A stretch of DNA of 64,000 nucleotides from Acidovorax sp. 107. GTDB lineage: Bacteria > Pseudomonadota > Gammaproteobacteria > Burkholderiales > Burkholderiaceae_C. Every line of letters starts with the position of its first letter. Position 1 is the stretch's first letter. Below, in pieces: positions 35,402 to 45,290 of the stretch. The translations under genes were made by a program, and so were the position numbers. The stretch is from NCBI RefSeq assembly GCF_003058055.1, contig NZ_QBTZ01000001.1:932501-996500 (forward strand), given 5' to 3'. Under the pieces are notes generated by a model, which ran no database searches, was not told the origin of the DNA, and worked only from the letters and a program-made list of their open reading frames with translations.

Positions 35402-35530
35402 GTCTGCTTTCTCTGGCTGATCCGGCTGGTATTGGCCGATAGTGCGCATTGGGTGCATTGCTTGGTTGAGAACTATCGCTGCGTAGAGGCTAGAACACGG
35501 AGCATTAGATTTCCCGCTCCACCAACCCAT

Positions 35531-38017
35531 CTACCGCCCCCGCACCCCTCGCACCCTCCGCGCCCCCCCGGCCACCTGACAAGCCCTCCGATACGCCCGC
35601 AGCGTCACCTCCGCCCGCTGCATCACCGTATCCTCCACGGTGGCCGCGCCTCCGGCCAGTTCATCCGCCTGAGCCTGCAGCAATTCCGCCGGGCTCATGC
35701 CCGATGCCTCGCCCGTCAGCAGCGCAATGCCTTCGCTCACATGCCCCATGGTGTAGACATGAAACAGACCGCGCTCCACAGCGTCCAGCACGCTGCGGTC
35801 CAGCATCAGGTGGCGCTGGTTGCGGGCGGGGATCAGCACGCCGTGGGTGCCGTCCAGCCCCGCCGTCGCGCACGCGCGGAACCAGCCTTCGATCTTTTCG
35901 TTGATGCCGCCCACGGGCAGCACTTCGCCGTGCTGGTTCAGTGCGCCGGTCACGGCGATGCCCTGGCGCAGGGGCAGGCCTGACAGGCTGGACAGCAGCG
36001 CATACAGCTCGGCGCACGAGGCTGAGTCGCCTTCCACGCCGCTGTATTCCTGCTCGAACACGATGGAGGCGTTGAGTGCCAGCGGCGCCACGTGGCTGAA
36101 CAGGGCGGTGAGGTAGCTGTGCAGGATGAGCACGCCTTTGTCGTGGATGGGGCCGGACATATCGACCTCGCGCTCGATGTTGAGCAAGCCCTCTTGCCCG
36201 GCAAAGGTGCGCGCGGTGATGCGGACGGGGAAGCCGAAGCGGTAATCGCCCAGGTCGATCTGCGTCATGGCGTTGATCTGACCGGTGATGGAGCCCTGCA
36301 GCGTGATCAGGCGCTCGCCTTCGGTGATGGATTCGTGCAGTTCTTCTTCAGGCTGGTTGTGGCGCAGGGTGCGGGCGGCCAGGGCGGCTTGCACGTCGGC
36401 GGCCTGCACCAGGGTGCCTGCGCGGGCCTGGCACAGGGCGGCGCTTTCGATGGCGAGTGCTTCGGTGTGGGCAAAGCGCGCGCTTTGGCGGCCTTGGTCG
36501 TCGGCCTCGCGGTGTGATTGCTCCAGCAGCAGGGCCACGGCGTCGGCGGCAAAGTGGGGCAGGCCGCGCTTTTTGCAGACTTGCGCGACCAGGATGGCCG
36601 AGGACTGGTGGGTGCCGGGGGTGGCGATGAACCGGTCTGAAAAGTCCACCTTCACACGAAAGCGGCGTGCGGCGTCGGGGTCGGCCTCTTGCAGGGCGTA
36701 GTACTCCTCCACCGATCCGATCAGCACGATCTTCACATCCACGTCCACCGGCTCGGGCTGCAGTGCCACGGCGCCGCCGGGCGCATGGGCGGGGCCGCCG
36801 CCACCGCTGCCGTCCTCGATCTGCAGGCGCCCGCAGCGCAGAAAGCGGCGCAGGCGCGGCCACAGGCCTTCTTCGGCGGCCAGGTCGTGCAGGTGCAGCA
36901 GGATGAAGCCGCCATGCGCTTTGAGCAGGCTGCCCGCATGGATGCTGGCGTGGTCGGCCTGCACGGTGTCGGCGTCTGCGCCGTGTTCGATGCTGCCGAA
37001 CAGGGTGCGGGCCGTGGGGTTGTCTTCGACCACCACCGGGGCACTGGTGCGGCCGTGGTTGTCCACCACGACGTTCACCTGGCAGCGGGCCAGCAGGTCG
37101 TCCAGCGCGTCCTTGCGGTCGTCTTCGGCGTCCTGGCCTTGTTCAGCGTCGCCGGGCTCGAAGAGGTCGATGTGGTTCAGCACCGTGCGCTCCACCTGGT
37201 CCAGCCACTGCGTGAGCTTGACGGCGTCCTTGATCTGCTTGCGCAGGCCCTGGCGGATGTCGTGCAGCGCGTGCTCCACCAGGGGCTTGATGGTCTGGAG
37301 GCGCAGGGCGGCCAGGGCGTCGTCCCGCGCGCGCTCCAGCGGGCGGGTGGTTTCCAAAAACTTGGCGATCTCGACCCGCAGCTCCTGCTCGGCGGCGTCG
37401 ATCTCGGCCCGGCGTTCGCGGGGCAGGGCGCGGGCTTCGGCCTCGGTCAGGGGCTGGCCCTTGGGGCCAGTGAGGGTGAACACCATGTGCCCGGCCTCGC
37501 GGCTCAGGCGGAACTGGCGTGCCTCGGCAAACGCGTCCAGCACCGCAAAGGCATCGCTCTCCTGCGTTTGCCAGGTCTTTTCGATGCGCTCGGCCTCGGC
37601 CTTGAAGTCGGGGCTGGTCAGGCGCTTTGGGATGTCGGCCTGCAGGCTGCGCGCCATGTCGGCCATGCCCTGGCGCAGCTGGCGGCCCTCGCCGGCGGGC
37701 AGGCGCAGCGCGCGAGGGTGGTCGGGCTGGTCAAAGTGGTGCAGGTAGCACAGGTCGGGGGGCACGGAGCGCTCTGCGGCCGCTGCCTGCATGGCCTGGC
37801 GCAGCAGCGACGCGCGCCCGCTGCCTACCTCGCCCAACACAAACAGGTGGTAGTCGGGCTGTTGCAGGCCCAGGCCAAACTGCGCGGCGGCCTGTGCGCG
37901 CTCTTGCCCGATCCAGGGCAGTGGCAGGTCTTGCAGCTCGGTGGTGCTGGCAAAGCCCAGCGATTCGGGGGCAATGGTCAGGCGCAACTGTTGGGGGGCA
38001 AGGGCGGTAGCGGGCAT
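35531..38017 (-). CDS. Lon-like ATP-dependent protease (LonB-type AAA family)
   Basis: An 828-residue protein. The N-terminal AAA module has a Walker A variant (VLGEVGSGRASLL, about residue 60) that lacks the usual GKT. A long coiled-coil insertion spans roughly residues 170-270, and a Walker B-like FILLHLHDL lies near 375. The C-terminal Lon protease domain has the catalytic Ser in EGDSASCAELYALLSSLS and Lys in INEKIEGWF. The altered P-loop matches the YcbZ/LonH-type branch, where ATP binding may be lost. The start at 38017 begins the conserved region; a longer reading to 38119 is possible. It faces the cassette array. Confidence 0.9.
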   Translation of the reverse strand: MPATALAPQQLRLTIAPESLGFASTTELQDLPLPWIGQERAQAAAQFGLGLQQPDYHLFVLGEVGSGRASLLRQAMQAAAAERSVPPDLCYLHHFDQPDHPRALRLPAGEGRQLRQGMADMARSLQADIPKRLTSPDFKAEAERIEKTWQTQESDAFAVLDAFAEARQFRLSREAGHMVFTLTGPKGQPLTEAEARALPRERRAEIDAAEQELRVEIAKFLETTRPLERARDDALAALRLQTIKPLVEHALHDIRQGLRKQIKDAVKLTQWLDQVERTVLNHIDLFEPGDAEQGQDAEDDRKDALDDLLARCQVNVVVDNHGRTSAPVVVEDNPTARTLFGSIEHGADADTVQADHASIHAGSLLKAHGGFILLHLHDLAAEEGLWPRLRRFLRCGRLQIEDGSGGGGPAHAPGGAVALQPEPVDVDVKIVLIGSVEEYYALQEADPDAARRFRVKVDFSDRFIATPGTHQSSAILVAQVCKKRGLPHFAADAVALLLEQSHREADDQGRQSARFAHTEALAIESAALCQARAGTLVQAADVQAALAARTLRHNQPEEELHESITEGERLITLQGSITGQINAMTQIDLGDYRFGFPVRITARTFAGQEGLLNIEREVDMSGPIHDKGVLILHSYLTALFSHVAPLALNASIVFEQEYSGVEGDSASCAELYALLSSLSGLPLRQGIAVTGALNQHGEVLPVGGINEKIEGWFRACATAGLDGTHGVLIPARNQRHLMLDRSVLDAVERGLFHVYTMGHVSEGIALLTGEASGMSPAELLQAQADELAGGAATVEDTVMQRAEVTLRAYRRACQVAGGARRVRGVRGR

Positions 38018-38182
38018 TGATGTGGGTGTGGGTGGGGGCGGTGCGGAGGGCTTGGCAGGCAGCCGTGCAACACCTGGCGACCAAAATATGAGCCAAAACG
38101 GGCAGATGTGCCAGTGCAATATGCCCTGATTGCTATCAATAGTGTAGTGAATGGGCCGGACCTGGGCACCGGCCCGGCGCCA

Positions 38183-39295
38183 TCAGTGCGCCACCGGGCA
38201 TACCCCGGCAGGGGCGCCGCCGGCCACTGCGTGGCTGCGTGCATCGGCCAGTGCCGCCGCAGTGGGGGCTTCGGTAGGCCAGCCCGCCAGGTGCTGCTGG
38301 GCCACGCGGCTCAGCGCGGTGATCCAGTGGTGGTTGTCGTTCATGCAGGGGATGTAGTGGAACTCCTTGCCACCCGCTTGCAAGAACGCTTCGCGCACTT
38401 CCATGTTGATTTCTTCCAGTGTCTCCAGGCAGTCGCTGGTGAAGCCGGGGCACACCACGTCTACGCGCTGCGTGCCGGCCTGGCCCAGTGCCTCGATGGT
38501 GGGCTGGGTGTAGGGCTCCAGCCACTTGGCCTTGCCAAAGCGCGACTGGAAGGTGATGCGGTAGCGGTCCTCGCGCAGGCCCAGGCGCTCGGCCAGCAGG
38601 CGGCCGGTTTTGCGGGCCTCGCAGTGGTAGGGGTCGCCCAGGTGCAGGGTGCGCTCGGGCACGCCATGAAAGCTCATCACCAGCTGATCGGGCTGGCGGT
38701 GGTGCTTCCAGTGCGTTTCGATGGTGCGGGCCAGGGCGTCGATGTAGCCGGGGGCGTCGTGGTAGTGGTTGACGAAGCGCAGCTCGGGCACGTTGCGCGT
38801 GCGCGCGGCCCAGGTGTAGACGGCGTCAAACACGCTGGCCGTGGTGGTGGCGGAGTACTGCGGGTACAGGGGCAGGATGAGGATGCGCGTGGCGCCCTCG
38901 GCTTTGAGCGCGTCGAGTTGGCTGGCGATGGACGGGTTGCCGTAGCGCATGGCGTGGCGCACCAGCACCGCGTGGCCCGCCTCGCCCAGCCAGCCGCGCA
39001 GCAGTGTGGCCTGCTTGGCCGTCCAGTGCGCCAGGGGAGAGCCCTCGGGTGTCCAGATGCTGGCGTATTTGGCGGCCGACTTGGCCGGGCGGGTGCGCAG
39101 GATGATGCCGTGCAGGAGGGGCATCCACAGCAGTTTGGGAATCTCCACCACGCGGTGGTCACCCAGAAACTGCGCCAGATACCGGCGCACGGCCGGGGCC
39201 GTGGGTTCGTCGGGCGTGCCCAGGTTGCACAGCAGCACGGCAGTGCGGTCGGCCTGGCCGTGGGTGAAAGGAGGTTCGGGGTGGAAGGAGGGCAT
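38183..39295 (-). CDS. hemH: ferrochelatase
   Basis: A 370-residue enzyme that inserts iron into protoporphyrin IX, the last step of protoheme synthesis. It starts [29 protein letters not shown], carries the catalytic His in [12 protein letters not shown], the [13 protein letters not shown] loop and the [15 protein letters not shown] block with the second active-site acidic residues. Length is normal. The gene is divergent from the 2-ketogluconate operon. Confidence 0.96.
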   Translation of the reverse strand: MPSFHPEPPFTHGQADRTAVLLCNLGTPDEPTAPAVRRYLAQFLGDHRVVEIPKLLWMPLLHGIILRTRPAKSAAKYASIWTPEGSPLAHWTAKQATLLRGWLGEAGHAVLVRHAMRYGNPSIASQLDALKAEGATRILILPLYPQYSATTTASVFDAVYTWAARTRNVPELRFVNHYHDAPGYIDALARTIETHWKHHRQPDQLVMSFHGVPERTLHLGDPYHCEARKTGRLLAERLGLREDRYRITFQSRFGKAKWLEPYTQPTIEALGQAGTQRVDVVCPGFTSDCLETLEEINMEVREAFLQAGGKEFHYIPCMNDNHHWITALSRVAQQHLAGWPTEAPTAAALADARSHAVAGGAPAGVCPVAH

Positions 39296-39446
39296 GCGGC
39301 ATTTTCACCCACGCACTGAGCCTGTACGGGCTGGGAGCCTTTTTACCGCCTCGCAAACCACCGCCAGCGAGATCAGCGCCGGGCACAGCGTCTTCAGGTG
39401 TTTTCAGCCCCTTTTTGGGGTGCATCGGGTATTCCCTGATGTGGCT

Positions 39447-39462
39447 ATGAAACCGGTTTCAT
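39447..39462. promoter_or_regulatory. PtxS operator
   Basis: TGAAACCGGTTTCA (39448-39461), extended by A and T on the two sides, is a perfect palindrome identical to the PtxS operator described in Pseudomonas. It lies 36 bases before the first transporter gene. A PtxS-like LacI regulator is the last gene of the same gene run, so it should repress this promoter until 2-ketogluconate binds. Confidence 0.85.
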
Positions 39463-39497
39463 AAACTGGCGCCACTTTGGAATAACGACTGTCCACC

Positions 39498-40169
39498 GTG
39501 AATTACCAGTTCCAGTTCGATGCCGTGTTTGCCGCGTGGCCCTTGCTGCTCAAGGGCACCTGGATCACCGTGCAGCTGTCGCTCACCGCCACTTTGCTGG
39601 GGCTGGTGGTGGCCATCTTTTGCGCCTGGGGCAAGACCGGCGGGCCGGGCTGGCTGCGGTTTTTGATCAACGCGTACATCGAGGTCATCCGCAACACGCC
39701 GTTTCTGGTGCAGCTGTTTTTCTTCTTCTTTGCGCTGCCGTCCATCGGCCTGCGCTGGTCGCCCTACACGGCGGCGCTCACCGCCATGGTGGTGAACCTG
39801 GGAGCCTATGCGGCCGAGATCGTGCGGGCGGGCATCGAGTCCATCCCCAAGGGGCAGATCGAGGCGGGCAAGGCGCTCAACCTCAAGCCGTGGGAGATCT
39901 TTCGGTTTGTGATCCTCAAGCCAGCGCTCAAGGCCATCTACCCAGCGCTTACCAGCCAGTTCATCCTGCTGATGCTCAGCTCGGCCGTGGTGTCGGTGAT
40001 CTCGGCGGACGACCTGACCTCGGTGGCGGCCAACCTGCAGTCGCAGACGTTCCGCAGCTTTGAGATCTACATCGTGGTGACGGCCATCTACCTGGCGCTG
40101 GCGCTGTCGTTCTCGGCGCTGTTCAAGCTGATCTATCAGCGCGTCCTTAACTACCCCGACCGCCGATAA
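39498..40169 (+). CDS. polar amino acid-type ABC transporter permease 1 (2-ketogluconate locus)
   Basis: A 223-residue HisM/GlnP-type permease with five or so helices. Family blocks: VIRNTPFLVQLFFFFFALP, GAYAAEIVRAGIESIPKGQIEAGKALNLKPWEIF (the coupling loop) and LTSQFILLMLSSAVVSVISADDLT. GTG is the start. It is the first gene after the PtxS operator and pairs with the permease 11 bases downstream. By family it would carry an amino acid; by operon it should carry 2-ketogluconate. Confidence 0.9.
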   Translation: MNYQFQFDAVFAAWPLLLKGTWITVQLSLTATLLGLVVAIFCAWGKTGGPGWLRFLINAYIEVIRNTPFLVQLFFFFFALPSIGLRWSPYTAALTAMVVNLGAYAAEIVRAGIESIPKGQIEAGKALNLKPWEIFRFVILKPALKAIYPALTSQFILLMLSSAVVSVISADDLTSVAANLQSQTFRSFEIYIVVTAIYLALALSFSALFKLIYQRVLNYPDRR

Positions 40170-40180
40170 GGAGACCGACC

Positions 40181-40834
40181 ATGCGTACCTTCGGAATCTC
40201 CGAATTCCTTTTCATCGTGCAGGCCGCGCAGTGGACGCTGGCGCTGTCGGCCATTGCCTTCGTCGGCGGTGCGCTGCTGGGCCTGGTGGTGGCGCTGTCG
40301 CGCACCTCAGAGAACGCTGCGGCACGCAATGCGGCGCGCGTGTTCATCCAGGTGTTTCAGGGCACGCCGCTGTTGCTGCAGCTGTTCCTCATCTTCTTTG
40401 GCGCGCCGGTACTGGGGTTTGACATCAACCCCTGGGTGGCGGCGGGCGTGGCGCTGGTGCTGAACAGCGCGGCCTTTCTGGCCGAGATCTGGCGCGGCTG
40501 TATCGAGGCAGTGCCACGCGGCCAGTGGGAGGCCGCGCAGGCCCTGAACCTCAAGTACGTGGCCCGCATGCGGTTTGTGGTGCTGCCCCAGGCTTTCAAG
40601 ATTGCACTGCCGCCCACGGTGGGCTACATGGTGCAGATCATCAAGGGCACGTCGCTGGCCGCCATCATCGGCTTCACCGAGATCACGCGGGCGGGGCAGA
40701 TCATCAACAACGCCACCTTTCAGCCGCTGCATGTGTTCACCACCGTGGCCGCGCTGTACTTCGTGATCTGCTGGCCGCTGTCGCTGCTGGCCGCACGCAT
40801 GGAGCGCAAGCGCGCCCGTGCTCTGGCGCGCTGA
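40181..40834 (+). CDS. polar amino acid-type ABC transporter permease 2 (2-ketogluconate locus)
   Basis: A 217-residue permease of the same family: VFIQVFQGTPLLLQLFLIFFG near residue 50, FLAEIWRGCIEAVPRGQWEAAQALNL as coupling loop, and MVQIIKGTSLAAIIGFTEITRAGQ. AAGGAGA precedes the ATG. Forms a heterodimer with the previous permease. Confidence 0.92.
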   Translation: MRTFGISEFLFIVQAAQWTLALSAIAFVGGALLGLVVALSRTSENAAARNAARVFIQVFQGTPLLLQLFLIFFGAPVLGFDINPWVAAGVALVLNSAAFLAEIWRGCIEAVPRGQWEAAQALNLKYVARMRFVVLPQAFKIALPPTVGYMVQIIKGTSLAAIIGFTEITRAGQIINNATFQPLHVFTTVAALYFVICWPLSLLAARMERKRARALAR

Positions 40835-40899
40835 GCCACGCGCCGCAACCTTCTTTTCACTTTCTGTTCTCGTTCACACCAACCACCAGGAGACATGCT

Positions 40900-41706
40900 A
40901 TGACTTTTTCTTTGCAACGCCGCACCGCTACCGCCGCTTTGGCCGCCTTGGGCCTGGGTGCCGCCCTCACGGCGTTTGCGCCGCTGGCCTCGGCACAGTC
41001 CGTGGCTGACATCAAGAAGAAGGGTGAGATCACCATCGGCATGCTGGTGGACTTTCCGCCCTACGGCACCACCAATGCGCAAAACCAGCCCGACGGCTAC
41101 GACGCCGACGTGGCCAAGCTGCTGGCCAAGGACCTCGGCGTGAAGGCCAACATCGTGCCCGTCACCGGCCCAAACCGCATTCCCTTCCTGCTGACCAACA
41201 AGGTCGATGTGCTGGTGGCTTCGCTGGCCATCACGCCTGAGCGTGCCAAGCAGGTGCAGTTCTCGCAGCCCTATGCGGCTGCGACCATCGTGCTGTACGG
41301 CAAGACCGGCGCCAACATCAAGAGCGCTGCCGACCTGAAGACTGTGCGCGTGGGCGTGGCCCGCGCCAGCACCCAAGACGTGGCCGTGACCAAGGCCGCG
41401 CCTGAGGGCACCGAAATCCGCCGCTTTGACGACGACGCATCGGCCATGCAGGCGCTGATCTCGGGCCAGGTCGATGCGATTGGCTGCTCGGTCACCGTGG
41501 CGGCGCAGATTGCCAAGCGCGTGCCCGCCAACACCTTCGAGAACAAGTTCAACCTGCTGCAGCAAGCCATGGGCATTGCCATGCGCCCAGGCCAGGACGA
41601 ACTGACCAAGGCCGTGAACGACTTTGTGGCACGCAACACCGCGAATGGCGAGCTGAACAAGCTGTACCAGAAGTGGCTGGGCGCCGACCTGCCCAAGCTG
41701 CAGTAA
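40900..41706 (+). CDS. ABC transporter substrate-binding protein, SBP_bac_3 family (2-ketogluconate locus)
   Basis: A 268-residue periplasmic receptor. The signal peptide runs to about residue 32 (LASAQS). The mature fold begins KKKGEITIGMLVDFPPYGTTNAQNQPDGYDADVAKLLAKDLG, normal for the family. The Arg that grips an amino acid alpha-carboxylate normally sits in the segment here reading SLAITPERAKQVQFSQPY, so a carboxylate ligand is credible. The Asp that grips the amino group cannot be judged without a structure. AGGAGA precedes the ATG. Confidence 0.9.
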   Translation: MTFSLQRRTATAALAALGLGAALTAFAPLASAQSVADIKKKGEITIGMLVDFPPYGTTNAQNQPDGYDADVAKLLAKDLGVKANIVPVTGPNRIPFLLTNKVDVLVASLAITPERAKQVQFSQPYAAATIVLYGKTGANIKSAADLKTVRVGVARASTQDVAVTKAAPEGTEIRRFDDDASAMQALISGQVDAIGCSVTVAAQIAKRVPANTFENKFNLLQQAMGIAMRPGQDELTKAVNDFVARNTANGELNKLYQKWLGADLPKLQ

Positions 41707-41733
41707 GCCTGCCTGAACGATAAGGAGCCATTG

Positions 41734-42513
41734 ATGAGCGACGCAGTCACGACCGCCCCCGGCACCCCGCCGATCATCCGCATGGAGGGTGTCAACAAGT
41801 GGTACGACAGCTTCCAGGTGCTCACCGACATCAACCTGTCGGTGCGGCCCGGCGAGCGCATCGTGATCTGCGGGCCATCGGGCTCGGGCAAGTCCACGCT
41901 GATTCGCTGCATCAACCGGCTGGAGACGGTGCAAAAGGGCCGCATCGAGGTCGATGGCATCGACCTGACCGCTGGCGGCAAGAACGTGGACGCCGTGCGC
42001 GCCGAAGTGGGCATGGTGTTCCAGCAGTTCAACCTGTTTCCGCACCTGACCATTCTGGAAAACTGCACGCTGGCCCCCATGCGATCGCGCGGCATGAGCA
42101 AGGCCCAGGCCGAAGAAGTCGCCATGAAGTACCTGACCCGCGTGCGCATCCCCGAGCAGGCGCACAAGCACCCCAGCCAGCTGTCGGGCGGGCAGCAGCA
42201 GCGCGTGGCCATTGCGCGGGCGCTGTGCATGGCGCCCAAGGTGATGCTGTTCGACGAGCCCACCTCGGCGCTGGACCCAGAGATGGTCAAGGAAGTGCTG
42301 GACACCATGATCAGTCTGGCCGAAGACGGCATGACCATGCTGTGCGTGACGCACGAAATGGGCTTTGCGCGCAGCGTGGCTGACCGCGTGATTTTCATGG
42401 CCGACGGCAAGATCCTGGAGCAGGCGCCGCCGCAGCAGTTCTTTGGCCAGCCGCAGCACGACAAGACGCGGCAGTTCCTGGGCCAGATCCTGACTTCCCA
42501 CCACGCACATTGA
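41734..42513 (+). CDS. polar amino acid-type ABC transporter ATP-binding protein (2-ketogluconate locus)
   Basis: A 259-residue ATPase of the GlnQ/HisP type: Walker [21 protein letters not shown]-loop [17 protein letters not shown], signature [15 protein letters not shown] and Walker [27 protein letters not shown] precedes ATG at 41734; the TTG one codon before is not needed. It completes the permease-permease-receptor-ATPase set. Confidence 0.95.
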   Translation: MSDAVTTAPGTPPIIRMEGVNKWYDSFQVLTDINLSVRPGERIVICGPSGSGKSTLIRCINRLETVQKGRIEVDGIDLTAGGKNVDAVRAEVGMVFQQFNLFPHLTILENCTLAPMRSRGMSKAQAEEVAMKYLTRVRIPEQAHKHPSQLSGGQQQRVAIARALCMAPKVMLFDEPTSALDPEMVKEVLDTMISLAEDGMTMLCVTHEMGFARSVADRVIFMADGKILEQAPPQQFFGQPQHDKTRQFLGQILTSHHAH

Positions 42514-42574
42514 GACCTGGCAGGTCGTGCGGTTGATGGCCTCTGCCCCGGTGGGCGGAGCCTGAAAGAAACAC

Positions 42575-43321
42575 ATGAAGGTATTGATTTCCCTGTCCTC
42601 CTTCGGCGCGGCCGAAACCGGTCGCCACGGCCAGCTGTGGTGCACCGACCTGGCCCAGCAAGCGGGCGCGGACGGTGTGGAGGTGCGTGGCGAACTGCTG
42701 CGCGATGCAGCCACCGAGCTGCCCGCGCTGGCGGGTCGGGCGGCGGTGTATTCCAGCCCCGAAGGCCTGTGGACCGTGCAGGGCGAGCTGGATGAAGCAG
42801 CCCTGGCGCGCGGCGTGCAGGCTGCCCAGGTGCTGCGCGCGCCGCGACTGAAGATGTCGATTGGTGGCTTTAGCCCTTCGTCGCATGCCTCGCTGCAACG
42901 CCTCAAGGCCCTGCTGCAGGCCGCCCCGCAGGTGGAGCTGGTGATCGAAAACGACCAGACCACCACCGCAGGCACGCTGGCCGCCATGCAGGCGTTTTTT
43001 GCGGCCCAGGCACAGGCCGGGCTTGATTTGGGCATGACCTTTGACATGGGCAACTGGCACTGGCAGGGCGAATGCCCGCTGCAGGCCGCGCAGGCTCTCG
43101 CCCCGTTTGTGCGCTATGTGCACTGCAAGGGCGTGCAGCGCCTGCCCGCCAAGTGGGTGGCGGTGCCACTGGCCGATTCGGTAGCGCCATGGCGCGCCGT
43201 GCTGCGCGCCTTGCCTGCCGATGTGCCGCATGCCATCGAATACCCGCTGGTGGGCGACGACCTGGTGGCCATCACGCGCGAGCAGGTGGCGTTCATTCGC
43301 GCTGCCCGGGAGGCTGCATGA
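42575..43321 (+). CDS. kguE: KguE-like sugar phosphate isomerase/epimerase (TIM barrel)
   Basis: A 248-residue TIM-barrel protein of the xylose isomerase-like family. Metal-binding positions fall in DGVEVRGELL, VELVIENDQTTT, MTFDMGNWHW and HAIEYPLVGDD. In Pseudomonas kguE is the first gene of the kguE-kguK-kguT-kguD operon for 2-ketogluconate, with no firmly assigned reaction. Here it follows the transporter genes by 61 bases and overlaps kguK by ATGA, so the operon assignment is strong even if the reaction is not. Confidence 0.82.
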   Translation: MKVLISLSSFGAAETGRHGQLWCTDLAQQAGADGVEVRGELLRDAATELPALAGRAAVYSSPEGLWTVQGELDEAALARGVQAAQVLRAPRLKMSIGGFSPSSHASLQRLKALLQAAPQVELVIENDQTTTAGTLAAMQAFFAAQAQAGLDLGMTFDMGNWHWQGECPLQAAQALAPFVRYVHCKGVQRLPAKWVAVPLADSVAPWRAVLRALPADVPHAIEYPLVGDDLVAITREQVAFIRAAREAA

Positions 43322-44268
43322 CCGCCCCGGCTTTTGACGTTGCACTGTTTGGCGAGGCCATGCTGCTGCTGGTGGCCAACGAGCCCGGCCCGCTGGAGAA
43401 CGCCACTGGCTTTCACAAGCGCACGGCCGGGGCCGAGACCAATGTGGCCATCGGTCTGGCGCGCCTGGGCCTGAAGGTAGGCTGGGCCAGCCGCCTGGGC
43501 ACCGATTCGATGGGCCGCGCGCTGCTGGCCGCCATGCAGGGCGAAGGCGTCGATTGCTCGCACGTGGTGTGCGATGCCACGCAGCGCACGGGCTTCCAGT
43601 TCAAAGAGCGCGTGATGGATGGCCGCGACCCGCAGGTGGAATACCACCGCAAGGGCTCCGCCGCCAGCCAGATGGGGCCCGCCGACGTGGACGAGCCCTG
43701 GCTGCAGTCCGCACGCCACCTGCATGCCACGGGCGTGTTTGCCGCCATCTCCGACACCAGCCTGCAGGCCGCCATCCGCACGCTGGAGGTGATGCGCGCC
43801 GCAGGCCGCACCATCTCGTTCGACCCCAACCTGCGCCCCACGCTGTGGTCGTCGCCCGAGACCATGCGCCACTGGATCAACACCCTGGCGACCTATGCCG
43901 ACTGGGTGCTGCCGGGCATGGAAGAGGGCGTGTTTTTGACCGGCGAAACCACCCCTGAGGGTGTGGCGCGCTTTTACCGTGAGCGAGGCGCCAAGCTGGT
44001 GGTCGTCAAGCTTGGCCCCGAGGGCGCTTACTACGACAGCGATGTGGCCGGCACCGGCCGCGTGCCTGGCGTGCCCGTGGCCCAGGTGGTGGACACCGTG
44101 GGCGCGGGCGACGGCTTTGCCGTGGGCGTGATCAGCGCGCTGCTGGAAGGCCTGCCCGTGCCCGCTGCCGTGCGCCGTGGCGCCTGGATTGGTGCGCGCG
44201 CCGTGCAGGTGCTGGGCGACACCGAGGGGCTGCCCACCCGCGCACAACTGCAGGAGGCGGGCCTGTGA
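43318..44268 (+). CDS. kguK: 2-ketogluconate kinase (PfkB family)
   Basis: A 316-residue PfkB-fold sugar kinase. The N-terminal GG-type motif region reads TAGAETNVAIGLARLGLKVGWASRLGTDSMG, and the catalytic Asp is in VDTVGAGDGFAVGVIS near residue 262. It resembles 2-keto-3-deoxygluconate kinases, the same subfamily as KguK, which makes 2-keto-6-phosphogluconate. Overlap of four bases with both neighbours and the PtxS context favour 2-ketogluconate as substrate over KDG. Confidence 0.85.
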   Translation: MTAPAFDVALFGEAMLLLVANEPGPLENATGFHKRTAGAETNVAIGLARLGLKVGWASRLGTDSMGRALLAAMQGEGVDCSHVVCDATQRTGFQFKERVMDGRDPQVEYHRKGSAASQMGPADVDEPWLQSARHLHATGVFAAISDTSLQAAIRTLEVMRAAGRTISFDPNLRPTLWSSPETMRHWINTLATYADWVLPGMEEGVFLTGETTPEGVARFYRERGAKLVVVKLGPEGAYYDSDVAGTGRVPGVPVAQVVDTVGAGDGFAVGVISALLEGLPVPAAVRRGAWIGARAVQVLGDTEGLPTRAQLQEAGL

Positions 44269-45290
44269 GCCTGACGCTACCTTCCACAGACAGCATCACA
44301 AGCCCAGCGCGCAAGCAGGTGCTGGTGTTTCGCGAGCTGCCGCCCGACCAGCTGGCGCGTCTGACCGCCGTGCACGACGTGACGGTGGCCGACCCGCGCA
44401 AGCCTGATGAACGTGCGCGGTTTGATGCCGCGCTGGCGCAGGCGCACGGGCTCATTGGCTCCAGCTTTCCCATCGATGCCGCCGTGCTGGCGCGTGCGCC
44501 TCGGCTGCAGGTGGTGTCCAGCATTTCAGTGGGCGTGGACAACTACGCGCTGGACGTGTTGCAGGCGCGCGGCATCGTGCTGTGCCACACCCCGGGCGTG
44601 CTGGACGAAACCGTGGCCGACACGGTTTTCGCCCTGCTCCTGGCCACGAGCCGGAGGCTGGTGGAGTTGTCGCAGCTGGTGCGCGAGGGCCGGTGGATCA
44701 AGAATATTGGAGAAGACCTGTTTGGCGGCGATGTGCATGGCAAGACGCTGGGCCTGCTCGGATTTGGCCGTATTGGTCAGGCCGTGGCGCGCCGCGCCGC
44801 ACTGGGGTTTGGCATGCCGGTGATGTACCACGCCCGCCGCCCGGTGGACCTCGCCACCCAGGCTCCTGAATTGCAGGGCAAGGCCATCCACACGCCGCTG
44901 CCCGCGTTGCTGGCGCAATCAGACTTTGTGGTGGCCATGCTGCCGTTGTCCGACAGCACGCGGGGCATGGTCAACGCCGAACTGTTTGCGGCCATGAAGC
45001 CCGGCGCCATCTTCATCAACGGCGGCCGGGGCGCCACCGTGGTGGAACAAGACCTGCTGCACGCGCTGGACCATGGCCCGCTGTGCGCTGCGGGGCTCGA
45101 TGTATTTGCCATCGAGCCGCTGCCGCTGGCGTCGCCCCTGCGCACCCACCCGCGCGTGACGCCGCTGCCGCACATCGGCTCGGCCACGCACGACACGCGC
45201 CATGCCATGGCCGCGCTGGCCGCCACCAACCTGCTGCAGGCCCTGGCGGGCGAACAGCCCGCCGCCGTGTACAACCCCGTACCCGCATGA
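44265..45290 (+). CDS. kguD: 2-keto-6-phosphogluconate reductase (D-2-hydroxyacid dehydrogenase)
   Basis: A 341-residue NAD(P)-dependent reductase. The Rossmann loop is LGLLGFGRIGQAVARRA near residue 165; the catalytic triad positions are the Arg of SISVGVDNYALD-like region through INGGRGATVVEQ, Glu in FAIEPLPLASPL and His in LPHIGSATHDT. It is related to GhrB. As KguD it would reduce 2-keto-6-phosphogluconate to 6-phosphogluconate, feeding the Entner-Doudoroff or pentose phosphate routes. It is coupled by ATGA to kguK and to ptxS. Confidence 0.85.
   Translation: MSLTLPSTDSITSPARKQVLVFRELPPDQLARLTAVHDVTVADPRKPDERARFDAALAQAHGLIGSSFPIDAAVLARAPRLQVVSSISVGVDNYALDVLQARGIVLCHTPGVLDETVADTVFALLLATSRRLVELSQLVREGRWIKNIGEDLFGGDVHGKTLGLLGFGRIGQAVARRAALGFGMPVMYHARRPVDLATQAPELQGKAIHTPLPALLAQSDFVVAMLPLSDSTRGMVNAELFAAMKPGAIFINGGRGATVVEQDLLHALDHGPLCAAGLDVFAIEPLPLASPLRTHPRVTPLPHIGSATHDTRHAMAALAATNLLQALAGEQPAAVYNPVPA

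Noticed and set aside
36689..38020. Long open frame antisense to the Lon-like gene
   Set aside because: No domains and opposite to a conserved protease.
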